Positions 1 through 10,810 of a stretch of DNA of 64,000 bases are shown here, one piece after another. The stretch is from Pelobates cultripes (taxonomy: Eukaryota; Chordata; Amphibia; Anura; Pelobatidae), in NCBI GenBank assembly GCA_933207985.1, contig OW240912.1, forward strand, positions 250,845,522-250,909,521, written 5' to 3'. The notes under the pieces were generated by a model. That model had not been told where the DNA came from. It searched no databases and saw only the letters and a program-made list of their open reading frames with translations. A program made the position numbers and the translations under genes. Positions within the stretch are counted from its first letter, which is position 1. Each line of letters starts with the position of its first letter.

Positions 1-600
1 ACCAAATGTCTGTATCCCCATGTCTCCCAGTGTCCCCCAGTCTCCCTATGTCTCTCAGCCAGTGTCCCTAGTGTCTCAGTGTCCCCATGTCTCCCAGTGT
101 CCCCATGTCTATGTCCACAATTGCTCCCATGTCTCCCAGTGTCCCTAAGTGTCTGTGTCCCCATGCCTCCCAACCAGTGTCTCTAGTGTCTGTGTCCCCA
201 TGTCTCCCGGTGTCTGTGTTTCCATGTCTCTCAGTGTCCCTAGTGTCTTAGTTTCAACAAATGTCTGTGTCCCCATGTCTCCCAGTATTCGTGTCCCCAT
301 GTATCTGTGTCCCTAGTGTCTGTGACCCCATTTCTCCCAGTGTCCCCAAATGTCTCAGTGTCCCTATGTGTCCCAGTGTCTCCATGTCTCCCAGTGTCCC
401 CATGTCTTTATCCACAAATACCCCAATGTCTCCCAGTGCCCCCATGTGTCTCAGTGTCCCTGGGTCTCTGTGTCCCCATGTCTCACTGTGTCCCCATGTC
501 TCAGTGTCCCCTAGTATCCTAGTGACATGGGACACACTGAGAAATGGGGAAACTGGAAGAAATGGGGACACTGACACTGTGATACATAGGGACACTAAAG
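1..600. repeat. 18-bp-type minisatellite, copy 1 (truncated by window edge)
   Basis: Degenerate tandem repeat of a unit close to CCCCATGTCTCCCAGTGT, with variants ending in CTCAGTGTCCC. The plus-strand units run to about 530. A short hinge at 500-555 then turns the orientation over, and 540-595 reads in the opposite sense (GGGGACACTG). The same hinge recurs, reverse-complemented, at about 58,203-58,250. Long open frames on both strands here only reflect the unit lacking stop codons; no gene is implied. Confidence 0.9.
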
Positions 601-978
601 CCAGTCTGGCCTTCCAATTCTTTGGACAGACATGCCCCCTTTTTGGGCATGTTCGCCCCTTTTGGCAGTTCTGGTCACGTGATTCGCGTCAGTGGCCCAC
701 CCTTTTACCCTGCCACTTGACTTCCTGATTCACTGGACACTGCTGTTAGGGGGTATGGATTTACTTGAAAGATGAAAGAATAAATTAGAGACAGATTAGC
801 ATTGAGTATGTGTTTTCTTATAGCTGCATCCTTTGAGTTTCCCTCCAACACCAACTCCATCAGATACATGACACTTGAGAGGTATGACTGTTTTAGTGTT
901 TTTGGTTGATAAGATTCTGTAATTAGGCCCCATCATAATTGTCACCACCAGGCCCACTGGGCTCTTAATCTGGCCCTG
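601..978. other. non-coding stretch, unidentified
   Basis: No gene is seen. 900-978 ends in a pyrimidine/purine-balanced segment (CTCTTAATCTGGCCCTGG) that abuts the broken end of the Tc1-like element. A similar TTAATCCGGCCCTG segment occurs near 59,308-59,321, so this is probably the end of a second dispersed repeat. Confidence 0.4.
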
Positions 979-1625
979 GCCTGTACATGTGATTTCTTGA
1001 GCAGGGGAACCTTGCGGGCGCTGCAGGATTTCAGTCCTTCACGGCGTAGTGTGTGTTACCAATTGTTTTCTTGGTGACTATGGTCCCAGCTGCCTTGATA
1101 TAATTAACAAAATCCTTGCGTGTAGTTCTGTGCTGATTCCTCACCGTTCTCATGATCATTGAAACTCTACGAGGTGAGATCTTGCATGGAGCACCAGAAT
1201 GAGGGAGACTAACAGTTATTTTATGTTTATTCCATTTGCGAATAATCGCACTAACTGTTGTCACCTTTTCACCAAGCTGCTTGGCTGTGGTTTTGCAGTC
1301 CATTCCAGCCTTGTGTGGGTCTACAATCTTGTCCCTGACCTCCTTGGTCTTGGCCATGGTGGAGAGTTTGGAATCTAATTGATTACTTCTGTGGACAGGG
1401 AGCCAGAAATCTTGCTGATTGATAGGGGATCAAATACTTATTTCACTCATTGACATGCAAATCAATTTATAACTTTTTTGACATGCGTTTTTCTGGATTA
1501 TTTTTTTTTTGTTATTCTATCTCTGTTAAAATACACCTACCATTAAAATTATAGATTGATAATTTCTTCGTCAGTGGGCAAACATTCAAAATCAGCAGGG
1601 GATAAAATAAATTTTTCCCTCACTT
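979..1625 (-). pseudogene. Tc1-like transposon, 5' half with broken transposase
   Basis: Reading on the minus strand from an initiator at 1,357, the protein begins [20 protein letters not shown] and continues through the paired-type helix-turn-helix DNA-binding region of Tc1/mariner transposases (residues with [14 protein letters not shown] and IIRKWNKHK are visible). After about residue 101 the frame is lost: an extra CA dinucleotide near 1,050 shifts it, and the expected [19 protein letters not shown] continues in another frame to about 979, where similarity stops. The catalytic DDE half is absent. Upstream of the start, 1,395-1,625 is the terminal inverted repeat region, with two copies of a TTTGATCCCC-type direct repeat (near 1,430 and 1,600) and a TA at the outer edge (1,626-1,627). 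The element cannot move itself. Confidence 0.85.
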
Positions 1626-1847
1626 TAAAGGATAGTTAACACTGCTCTGCAAAATATTCAGTGTATTCTCATAGTAATAACTGTAATTAATATTTCTATT
1701 AAAGAGAAGGTTTTGATTGGAAATTATCTCACACTCTACTGGCTGACACTCTCAACCAATGAGCTAAGACCTGCACTGTAGGACTTAACTCAAGGAAGCT
1801 ATTGGAAGTTCATGGTTAGGCTTTGGGCATGTGGATGGGGAAAGTTT

Positions 1848-1965
1848 TCGGTTCGATTCAGCATTCCGAAATTCGGGACTTTCGCAATTCGGGATTCAAC
1901 ACTTCGGAACTTAGGCAACTTCGGCACTTCGGAAATTCGACAATTTCGGCATTTTGGAATTTTTC
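1848..1965. repeat. short-period TTCGG repeat
   Basis: A degenerate run in which TTCGG or TTCGCAA recurs every 9-17 bases (for example ATTCGGGACTTTCGCAATTC, then CACTTCGGAACTTAGG). It adjoins the hairpin array that starts at 1,989 and may belong to the same composite element. The 76- and 70-residue open frames over it look spurious. Confidence 0.6.
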
Positions 1966-1988
1966 GTGACTTCTCTTGCAGCCGCTTA

Positions 1989-2157
1989 GTAGATAACTCC
2001 CGAATTCCCACGGTATTAGGGAGTTATCTACCAAAAGACTGAAAGACCTAAATTGGTCTTTCAGCCAAATTTACTAATACTAAGTAAAAATTACTTAGAA
2101 TTAGTAAATTAGTATTACAAAAATTTTGCCCCTACTCGCTATACCGCGAGTAGGGGC
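1989..2157. repeat. array of four consecutive hairpins
   Basis: Four inverted repeats follow one another with almost no gap. Hairpin 1: arms 1,989-2,001 and 2,019-2,031, 13 bp perfect. Hairpin 2: 2,039-2,048 and 2,055-2,064, 10 bp perfect. Hairpin 3: 2,068-2,087 and 2,091-2,110, 20 bp with one mismatch and a 3-base loop. Hairpin 4: 2,128-2,139 and 2,146-2,157, 12 bp perfect. No coding frame crosses the array. It borders the inverted minisatellite arms and is probably part of one foldback-type element. Confidence 0.8.
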
Positions 2158-2164
2158 ATGTCTA

Positions 2165-2755
2165 GTAAACAGTGAAATAAAAATAAAAAAATAGGGTTCC
2201 CCTCCCTAAAGTAAAATGATGGGGGGGACTTATTGTCCTCCCCCCGGCCCCCACCCCTGAGCGGCGGGTGGGGGCCCTATAGTAAAAAACGGGGGAGACC
2301 TAATGTCCTCCCCCCTGGCCCCCACCCCTGAGTGGTGGGTGGGGGCCCTAACTACTAATAAGGGGGGGCTAATGTCCTCCCCCCTGGCCCCCACCCCTGA
2401 GCGGTGGGTGGGGGCCCTAAATTGGAATAAGGGGGGACCTAATGTCCTCCACCCTGGCCCCCACCCCTAAATACTAATAATGGGGAGACCTAATGTCCTC
2501 TCCCTGGCCCCCACCCCTGAGTGGTGGGTGGGGGCCCTAAATACTAATAAGGGGGGGACTAAGGTCCTGGCCCCCACCCCTGAGCGGTGGGTTGGGTACC
2601 TAAATACTAATAAGGGGGGAGACCTAATGTCCTCCCCCTGGCCCCCACCCCTTGAGCGGCGGGTGGGGGCCCTAAATACCAATTGGGGAGACCTATTGTC
2701 CTCCCATCGGCCCCCACCCCTAAGCGGCAGGTGGGAGCCCTAAAAAAAAATGTTC
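2165..2755. repeat. GC-rich minisatellite, left arm (about 8 units)
   Basis: Tandem units of about 55-70 bp built from GGGGGACCTAATGTCCTCC, then GGCCCCCACCCCTGAGCGG, then GGTGGGGGCCCTAA and an AT-rich joint (ATACTAATAA). Each unit contains its own short palindrome (CCCCACCCCTGAG...GGTGGGGG). The same unit reappears in the opposite orientation at 3,272-3,625, so the two blocks form the arms of a large imperfect inverted repeat. Open frames here come from the repeat. Confidence 0.9.
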
Positions 2756-2940
2756 CCCCCAGGTGACTAGGGGTTTGGGTCCCCCCCAAAAAAGAATTTC
2801 CTACCTACCCCCCTCACCCTAAAAAATAAAACTTACCATTCGATATTTTCTTTCTCCTAAAATCTTCCTTTTTTCAACCCCAAAAAAGGGCAAATAAAAA
2901 ACCATAAAAACCGACGCAAAAAAAAAAAAACAAGCGCAAA
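2756..2940. other. A-rich/C-rich spacer
   Basis: A low-complexity spacer between the minisatellite arm and the central stem-loops, with A-runs at 2,881-2,945. No feature was recognised. Confidence 0.5.
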
Positions 2941-2984
2941 AAAAAAGAATACATCTTCACCCATGGAGGGCTTCGCGCAGACTG

Positions 2985-3270
2985 AGCTCTGCAGGGCGGG
3001 GGAAGGCTTATAAAGCCTTGCCCCACACTTCAATTAGGCTCAGAGCACTCTGATTGGTTGGTTTAAGCCATCCAATCAGAGTTCTCTGACAGGTAAGTGA
3101 AGAGACTGACAGGTAAGTCTCTACATTTACCTGTCACAGCACTATGATTGGTTGGTTTGAAATCCACCAATCAGAGTGCTCTGTGTCATTTTACACAGCG
3201 TGGGAAAGTTCTTTGGAATTTTCCCACGCTATGTAATTTGACTCATAACACTCTGATTGGTGGATTAAGT
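2985..3270. repeat. central stem-loop cluster with repeated CTCTGATTGG motif
   Basis: Several stem-loops are packed together. One is at 3,042-3,087 (left arm AGAGCACTCTGATTGGTTGG, imperfect partner around 3,068-3,087), another at 3,138-3,180 (GCACTATGATTGGTTGG paired with CCACCAATCAGAGTGC), and a third at 3,197-3,230 (AGCGTGGGAA paired with TTCCCACGCT). The CTCTGATTGG motif occurs again at 3,251-3,260. The cluster sits at the centre of the inverted minisatellite arms. No protein is encoded. Confidence 0.75.
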
Positions 3271-3271
3271 A

Positions 3272-3625
3272 ACCCCCCCTTATTAGCATTTAGGGCCCCC
3301 ACCCGCCACTCAGGGGTGGGGGCAGGGGGCGGACATTAGGTCCCCCCCTTATTAGTATTTAGGGCCCCCACCCACCACTCAGGGCTGGGGGCCACGGGGG
3401 AGGATAATAGGTCCCCCCCATTATTTTACTATAGGGCCCCCCACCCACCGCTCAAGGGTGGGGGCCAGTGGGGAGGACATTAGGTCCCCCCCTTATTAGT
3501 ATTTAGGGCCCCCACCCACCGCTCAGGGGTGAGGGCCAGGGGGAAGGACAATAGGTCCCCCCCATTATTTTACATTAGGGCCCCCACCCGCAGCTCAGGG
3601 GTGGGTGCCGGGGGGGCAATAGGTT
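3272..3625. repeat. GC-rich minisatellite, right arm in inverted orientation
   Basis: About five units of the same GC-rich repeat as 2,165-2,755, reverse-complemented (TTAGGGCCCCCACCCGCC, then CAGGGGTGGGGGC, then GGACATTAGGTCCCCCCC). With the left arm it makes a foldback structure with a loop of about 500 bp. Confidence 0.9.
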
Positions 3626-3651
3626 TTTTTTTTTTAACAGTGAGCAGCCAC

Positions 3652-3895
3652 AGCAAAGAGAATAGAGAATAAGTAAATAGTAAAGTAAATAGATAATGGA
3701 CTATCACTCGGTCACAGGATACCCATAGGGAGTAAGGTAACTCGTAGAATATCGGCAATGCTAGTGGCAAACATGAACATTTCCAGATAGGCGTCCTATA
3801 CCCCTAAGGGGTATACTCTCTGTGGGCATCCTGTGACCGAGTGATAGTCCATTATCTATTTACATTACTATTTACTTATTCTCTATTCTCTTTGC
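3652..3895. repeat. nearly perfect 74-bp inverted repeat
   Basis: The left arm, 3,652-3,726, matches the reverse complement of 3,822-3,895 with about two mismatches. The loop is about 95 bp and holds a further small palindrome (TATACCCC/GGGGTATA near 3,797-3,815). Such high arm identity suggests recent formation or gene conversion between the arms. Confidence 0.85.
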
Positions 3896-3899
3896 TATA

Positions 3900-5150
3900 T
3901 TGCTGCTATATGGGGGGGACTAGTGTCAGAATAGACATTTGATAAGGGGTGCCCACGAAGGCATGTTAGATGTATCTGTTACAACCTTACTATAAGCACT
4001 TATTACACCCTTTCCTCTCTTCCCACAGCACCTTTGCTCTAACTATCTTCTAGGGACTTTAGGTGATCAAGCGATCTACACAGACCTTGCTTAACAGAAG
4101 CATTCTTATTTTTTGCACACTAGTCTCTTTCTGCAGAAGAATCTAGTTAACCAACTGTGAAGATCATTGCCTGCCAGTGCTGTACAATTGTGCAATGGAT
4201 ATATTTTCTCACCTTTTAGTCCTAATTATTTTGATTTAACAACCAGGTGCTGTGTTAGCAATACTTACTAACCTTAGGGACTGAACATCTCGGTCATCTT
4301 TTACCTTATCATTTTTCATATCACTATGATTTTACTAAATATTTATTAAAAGTTAAGCATTACTTTTTCGTATTATATAAACTTTAAAAAAAGTCAAGTC
4401 TCAGAACTTATCTTTGGTGACAATTGACATTATTAAGACAACTACTGGTAGTTATTTTCTTTTTTCCTACTCCACTATTAACCATTTAGGGGTTACCCCC
4501 CATTTTCTTTCATTATCTACCAGTACTTAATCTTACTAGGGTCAACTTTTCTTTTCTTTGAAATTATATACCTTTAAGATGCTTATTTTGGGGGGAGGGG
4601 GGGGATTTGTTTGCTTTATTTTGTTTGTACTTGTGAGTGAATCTGTATTAAATTCTTTATCTTTATCTTTTTTGGGTTTTTTTGTTTTGTTTTTTGTCAT
4701 GTAGCAGTTTTGTTAACGTTTGTGCAGCCCTTAGCAACTATGTCAACATTCTGTGTTTAGGTTGCAGTGTTTTTAGCAGTGCTGCTAGCTAGTCTTCCTG
4801 TCAAACATGTGTTTCTGTCCTTATTCGAAACCTAAGTAAAAATTCGTTTTATCTTCTATATTTTAGATCTGCTATTTAACACAATTTTTATTTGAAAAAG
4901 CTCTTCGTATATTCAGCATGTACAGAGGGAATTTTATTGGCAACATCAGAGAAACCAATTTTATCTATGTTTTTCGAGAAAGTGTAAAGTAGAGAGATTT
5001 CTTTACACTTAAAAGGGGCAGCTAAAACCACATGCCCTTACGTTGGGGGACCCGGGTAGGCAGGATGAAATGTAAATATTATTTTGTTATCTATGTACAA
5101 TAAGGCACAGCTGTACTTTTAAAATGTTGCATATTTTAGATAGACATGCA
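3900..5150. other. non-coding stretch
   Basis: No gene or RNA was recognised. The region is AT-rich with T-runs (4,670-4,700) and a G-run (about 4,590-4,604). Confidence 0.5.
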
Positions 5151-5189
5151 TGCATGTAGGTGCAGACGTGTCTGTATATATATTTTACA

Positions 5190-5400
5190 AGTGGCTTTCC
5201 CATATATACATATATATGTACAGCATGCAACATACAAGATCCAGCACACTCACTCATTCACTAAACAGCAACTCCAAAGCTCACAGCTCACTAAACAGCA
5301 ACTTCACAGCTAACACACACACACACGTATATATATACGTGTGGGTGTTTGTCTGTGTGTGCCTGTCTGTCTGTGTGTGTGTGTGTGTGTGTGTGAGACA
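5190..5400. repeat. AC/TG and AT microsatellites in palindromic order
   Basis: ATATATAC runs, an (AC) run at about 5,313-5,326 followed by TATATATA, then GTGTGGG and a (TG) run to about 5,395. A near-duplicate CTCACTAAACAGCAACT occurs at 5,257-5,300. The 87-residue open frame is microsatellite-encoded and rejected. Confidence 0.85.
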
Positions 5401-7461
5401 GGGCACTCATTAGATGTTATGCTAATTACTGAGTTATGTCTTGCTTATTTAATCCCATTTGTATTTGACTGACAGGTTATTTATGCTATTTTGACATTCC
5501 TAGACTGTGAAAGAATTTTCTTTCCTGTATAAGTAATGTTCGGGAAGACATGTGGGTTCACTGACGACAAACAAATGTCTTATTAAGGGAAGCAATAACA
5601 TAACATAACACTGCTTATTTTCTTCTTCAGTTGATGACATACTAATCAACAAATATTAGGCTAGTGTAAAAATGTTTTAAATTATACCAATATATTTAAA
5701 GCCGAACATGAAAACTGACTACATGTTATATGCAATAAAATTGGCAGGTTTAGAGGGATAATTAGCTAAACGTTCACTACTAAAAAAGATGTGGCAAAGA
5801 TGAACTGGTTCAAGTATTTGCACCATAACCATCAAAAACCATGATAGTAAATCTATTCAAATGTACATGGAAAATATACTTTCCACAAAATAGTATGTTA
5901 AGAGAACATTTTATATGAGAGCAACCAATGTGTTAAACTTGTTCCAATTAGTGAGTGTATTTGCACATATAGAACTTGCTATTTGGTTATACAGTTTATT
6001 TCTAGAATCACTACTAGTGCTAAAAGCAATAACATACTGATTATTTGTTAACATGTTTTTGTTTTTTTATTTCCATTTTATTAATACACGCCTCCATTAA
6101 AGTGTTAAAATGTACTTATAAATGAAAAAGAAAACCCTCTATAAATATCTCTAAAATAAGGGTACCTCTTGGTCAATTGGCATTAACAGTTAACTTTTAT
6201 TTTCCTTAAACACCGTTATCTTAATCAGAACCATTCTTTGCCACTGAAGATAGAATCCTAGGAGGTTCTATATTTAAAAGAGCTGCAGAATATGTCTGTG
6301 TGTATTAATTATAATAATATTAACAAAGCTTTAAAACACACAGAATAGAGAACTTATATCTCAAAGAATCGGTCTGCCTTATTTAGGTTATTGCAAACCC
6401 TTCCCATATATTTATTCTTTCTCCTTTATTGTGCCTTATCATCCTCATATTTGCTTATTCCTTCCATCGCCCTCTGTCTTTCCCATCTTTTATATTGTAT
6501 CATCATAATTGCTCCTGTTTGAATTGTATCGCTCCCTGAAATATCTTGTCATTTACATTAAAACAAAATTGCTAGCAGGTGTTATGTACATTGCGACCAT
6601 TGTACTGCTTCAAAAACCGACAGTAAGTCACAAAGTCCTTTAGTTTATGTTACCGTTATTAACATTTTTATAAAAGTTCAATGTTTGTGCTTTTGTTTGA
6701 CATAGCAAAAAAGAAAAAGCATTTTTTAACTGACATTTTAAATGCACACGTAAGATATTTATGTTCTTGAGCTGTCCTATTAATTCTTTATTTTTACCAA
6801 TCTGATTCTTCAATTTAACAAGATGCAAGTGGGAATCATCTACATACATACATTATATGTACAACAGAGGTTTGAAAGTGGTGAACAAAACACACACAAA
6901 AAAAACTAATTACTTTTATTGTTAATAAATTATGCACTAGAAGCTTTCTTTGCCATAATCAATAAAAACCTTCCTTACTGAAGTACTTTGGCAGTTTATG
7001 AAATATAGTATGTGTAATTGGATAGGAATTTACGTTTCTTTTAATGTGACTATGGGGGAAAACTGTTTAGAAGAAATATTTTAAACCTTTTGTTTTTAAC
7101 TTCATGCAAACTATATATTGCATGCATTTTAAGCGTTCCTGTCAGAGTTGGCATTTTTGAATATTTTGCAAAGATCACATCGGGTGACAAACCCAGCTTC
7201 ATGTGCATCAGCCCAACTAAAAGCAAGGGGGAGATATACTTGCCTAAAAGCAGCTCCTTATGGGTGCCACCACTTTCATCCTGCCTTCCATAATCTGCTC
7301 CTTGAGCTTCACCTTTTCGGAGATCTCGTCACAATTGTACTCTCACTTTTGTGGGAGTTCTGTGGGAGACCTAATGAGACTAAGTGAATATCCACAAAAC
7401 ATCTTGTGAAAATTATCAAATCTTCTAAGTTGGAAATTAAATTAAAAGTTTCAGGATAGGT
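5401..7461. other. non-coding stretch
   Basis: AT-rich sequence without a recognisable gene, RNA or repeat family. Open frames are short (70-80 residues) and unconvincing. Confidence 0.5.
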
Positions 7462-7649
7462 CTCAACTTAATATTGTTGGATAAACTTTGCAAATGATCA
7501 GTGTCTGCTAGAAAAACTTTTCATATGATTTATCTACAAAAATGTCCATAGACTTTAATGGTGACCTTTGTAGATAAATCATTTGAAACGTTCTTATAAC
7601 ATATTGCAATCATTTGAAAAGCTTATCCAACAATATTAAATCTGAGGCC
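7462..7649. mobile_element. inverted-repeat element, TTAATATTGTTGG family
   Basis: About 188 bp with ends CTTAATATTGTTGGATAA and TTATCCAACAATATTAAA as inverted repeats, and an inner palindrome around ATGATTTATCTACAAA and TTTGTAGATAAATCAT. Related copies are at 9,602-9,790 and 42,984-43,160, with fragments at about 43,185 and 57,030. It is non-coding and probably a non-autonomous DNA transposon of unknown superfamily. Confidence 0.7.
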
Positions 7650-7796
7650 ACAGTTTAAGATGCTGTTGTGGTGAAAGTAGCCTGTGACTATGGCCCCTGC
7701 AATAGACCTAGCTAAAATACTTTAAACAGGCTCTGTTCATGTGAGTTATGTACTTTTGTACTCCAGACCGAGAGAAAAACTATGACTTCCAGGAAA

Positions 7797-9430
7797 TTCC
7801 TGAACCCCTGAACCGATCTGGGTGATTTTTGGATATGTCGTTCACCCAGATCAGGGTTTTTAAGTTTTTTGGAGTTTCATAAAATTGTATGTTTTTCTGT
7901 GCTTGGAGATAATTGGGTTAGATTAGTACAGTTCCTGATTCAATTATCTCCCAAGCACAGAGGAGGGATTCTATTGTTTGTGTATGGGAGTGTCTCACTG
8001 TTTGACTCTGTTTTTATTGGTTTATTCACTTTGTGTCCCTGTGCCCAACAAGGTCCACCTGGGTGTCATCCTTGTTGGGAAACTTGCATAAAAGGCCAGT
8101 GTGCCTCCATTAAAACTCTGTTCCTGCTTTCCCTCAACATAGTCTAATCTCATGTGTGGGGGAAACAGCTGTATCTATCCTGGGGATTGCTATATCACTA
8201 TACTCCCCAGGAATTATAATCACTAGCTCTTATAAGAGCTGTTCCTGCTATGCTCTCTGTGAGTAGGAGAGGTCTGCCCACTAGAAGCTGGATCCTGGTC
8301 TTGGATCCAGGGTAGGTGAAGGACGGCGAGACCCCAACCAAGCTGCGGCTGTTCGTGGGGTTTACGGTGGTTGTAGCGGATGGCACTGGGCTGTCCTGAG
8401 AATTACATGTGTTTGAATGCATTTGTGTAAAATAGCAAAGTTATATGTGTTAAATGTATTGTATTCGTCTGAATGTTAGGTAGTTTCATTCCCTTAGTTT
8501 GTTCGAATGAAACTACCGAACGGTCAGACCTCCCCTGTGTGAAGTGTGCCTTCAATTACCCGTTGCAACATTGTTGTGAACGGGTAATTGACAAGCTGAT
8601 TAGCCGTCCTTTGTTCTCGGGGGTGGCCGCCATTCGGGAAACGAACACATGGCAGCGGCCATTTTAAAACTCCCGAACAGCGGTGTTTTGCTGTCGAGTG
8701 TCTGGAACTCAAATCGGGCACTCGACTAGGCAAACACCGCTAGAGACCTCCACAAGCCCGGTCCGTTCGGTTCCAAACTACCGAACAGCCCCTCGTTCGG
8801 TAGATAGAAACAACCGAACAAGGGGATTCAGGTGAACCCTCCCTAGTCTCTGTAGCTAGAGGCTTTTCTGCAGTTTATTCCCTTACTCCAGGACCGACCA
8901 CAGGGCCCCATCGCATGGAACCCCATTCGGCTGTTCTCTCCAGTGCGGTCGGTCTTTTTATTCCCTCCATGAATTTCCCGAACCCTTGGTCTGATCTGGG
9001 TGATTTTTGGATATGTTGTTCACCCAGATCAGGGCTACCAGGGGATGTATAATTTAAAGTGGTACCCCTAAGTTTAGGGGTACATCCAGAAACGGGGAGA
9101 ATTGGTGTGCTGGATAAGGGGATTATGATGCAGGCTGAGGGGAGGAGATGTGTGGGAGGTTACCAGAGCAGGATTGGCTACTGTACAAATTAATGGAAAT
9201 CCCTCCCTTGCATGGGAGCAGGCTTTATAAGGCCACTGTGTAAATAAATCGTTAGTTCTGCTCCTGATACTGTGTGTCGTCCAGTTATTGGGATTGCTGT
9301 TGGGATACTGCTGTGTTATTTTGCCTGCTGGATACTTTACCCTATGGATTTATAATTGCTTGTTCCTGAACCTCCCTGGGATCTAAAGTGGAGATAGGCT
9401 GTGTAATACCAGCTCTCCGCTACAGTGGTT
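7797..9430 (+). mobile_element. LTR-like, hairpin-rich composite repeat
   Basis: Two copies of a hairpin with arms CTGATCTGGGTGA-type and TCACCCAGATCAG lie at about 7,812-7,856 and 8,991-9,035. Other strong stem-loops are 7,898-7,963 (CTGTGCTTGGAGATAATTG with CAATTATCTCCCAAGCACAG), about 8,473-8,519 (GGTAGTTTCATTC with GAATGAAACTACC), about 8,551-8,590 (CAATTACCCGTT with AACGGGTAATTG) and about 8,676-8,742. Promoter-like CATAAAAGG near 8,088 and TTTATAAGGCC near 9,223, each followed by ATTAAA or AATAAA, resemble the U3/R part of retrotransposon LTRs. No gag or pol was seen. The boundaries and LTR identity are inference. Confidence 0.4.
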
Positions 9431-9601
9431 ATGGTGTTTTGGTACAGTGCTTATGGTGTTCGCAAGTACTAGGAAGCAGCGATTGATGGAGGTACCCCGT
9501 CGGGGTGCCAGGCGGTCCGTCACAGCTGTCATTTCTTAGTATTTCATCAACATTTTTGTAATGAAATACTCAAAAAAACAGAGCTGCTTTAAAACTATGG
9601 C

Positions 9602-9790
9602 CTCGATTTGATTCATTTGGATTAGCATCCGAAATGATCACAATCTGTTAGAATTTTTTTTTCAAATGATTTATCTATAGTAGTCACCACTAAAGCCAGA
9701 GGAATTTGTGTTGATAAATAATTTGGAAAGATTTTCTAACAAACTGTGATAATTTGAAAAGCTTAACCTAAAAAAATAAAATCAAGGTCT
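9602..9790. mobile_element. second copy, TTAATATTGTTGG family (diverged)
   Basis: It shares the inner CAAATGATTTATCTA...GATAAATAATTTGGAAA palindrome and the AATTTGAAAAGCTTA end with the 7,462-7,649 element, but has many substitutions. Confidence 0.55.
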
Positions 9791-9798
9791 AGATTTGA

Positions 9799-10760
9799 TT
9801 TTTTTTTTTTACATTCTTTATTTTTGTTCTGTGCTCAGGGTAACACACATGCTTGTAATGCCACAACAACAGGAACAAGCTTAAGCTAACATTTCCAGAT
9901 AAACAACATTATGGTATAAGATAAGGCTGCACAGTTTTTGATCTAAGATTAAGTCATGGTTTTAACATGGGTTACAATCACACGTGACATTTCTGGAAGA
10001 GCTGAAATAGTAGGTGAACTGCCGCACCAGGTTTCTTCCCCCCACCGGGGCGAGGCGTTAAGGAGAGCCGGAGCTGCATGTTCATGGGCCCTCTCGGTAG
10101 GGTCTCGAGCCCAAGGGTTATCCAGTGGTCAGGAAACCCGTTGGGTACATGGGCAGCTGGTAGGAATTCCCTCCGTATTGGCCCCCAGCCCAGAGTGGGG
10201 TCAGTGCTCCATCATGGCAACTCGAGTGGAGTGATGGTGTGTGTCTTGCTGGAGATGTGCTCCCAGAACCTCACACATATTTGATCAAACTGGGCATCAA
10301 ACTTCTCCCTGCAGGTTAGGATGTTTGTGTGCCCTTGGTGTGAGTGTTGCAATGCGATGGCCATCTTGGGCGTGCCATGTGGTCAACTGTACAGCAAGGT
10401 GGTAGGTAAGTTTCTCCAATATGAACCGGGATTTCCCCTACCGATTCAAAGGGGGGGCTGCAGGACCACAAGGTAAGCTGTGGTGGGAGCATTCCCTGCG
10501 CCAGGAGATTGGCTGCCTCTACCGGGCACCATGCTGCATGACAAGCTAGGCCTTAGTGCCGGACGACTCAAGTTCTCAGTGTTTTGGGTGAACCTGAGTA
10601 TCCCTGTGTTCCCAGGTAAGTGTTCAGGTAGTGTGAAGCTGCACCCAGGGTGATTTTCAGCAGGTAAGGCTTATTTAAAGCTTCAGTGTGTCGGAGCTAT
10701 CAGAAAACACATTGGGCCATCTTGGCTGTCAGGCCCCATCCCCCAATAATTTTTTTATTT
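9799..10760 (-). mobile_element. minus-strand retroposon with poly(A) tail
   Basis: Read on the minus strand, the segment starts in GC-rich sequence near 10,760 (GGGGGATGGGGCCTGACAGC, then CCAAGATGGCCC) and ends with AATAAA (9,822-9,817) just before a run of A (9,810-9,799 as T on the plus strand). That layout is typical of L1-driven retroposition. No reverse transcriptase is visible, so this is an internally deleted or non-autonomous copy. Open frames of 60-90 residues on the plus strand are not supported. Confidence 0.45.
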
Positions 10761-10810
10761 TTTTTTACATGGTCAGAAATGTTAATGAACATGTCATTAT
10801 GATACAATAT

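Noticed and set aside
254..728. Overlapping open frames of 71-155 residues on both strands
   Set aside because: They lie in the 18-bp minisatellite, whose unit has no stop codons; the products are simple repeats of Val-Ser-Pro or Gly-Asp-Thr.
2467..2789. Frames over the GC-rich minisatellite
   Set aside because: Repeated APTP/GVGA peptides mirror the DNA unit.
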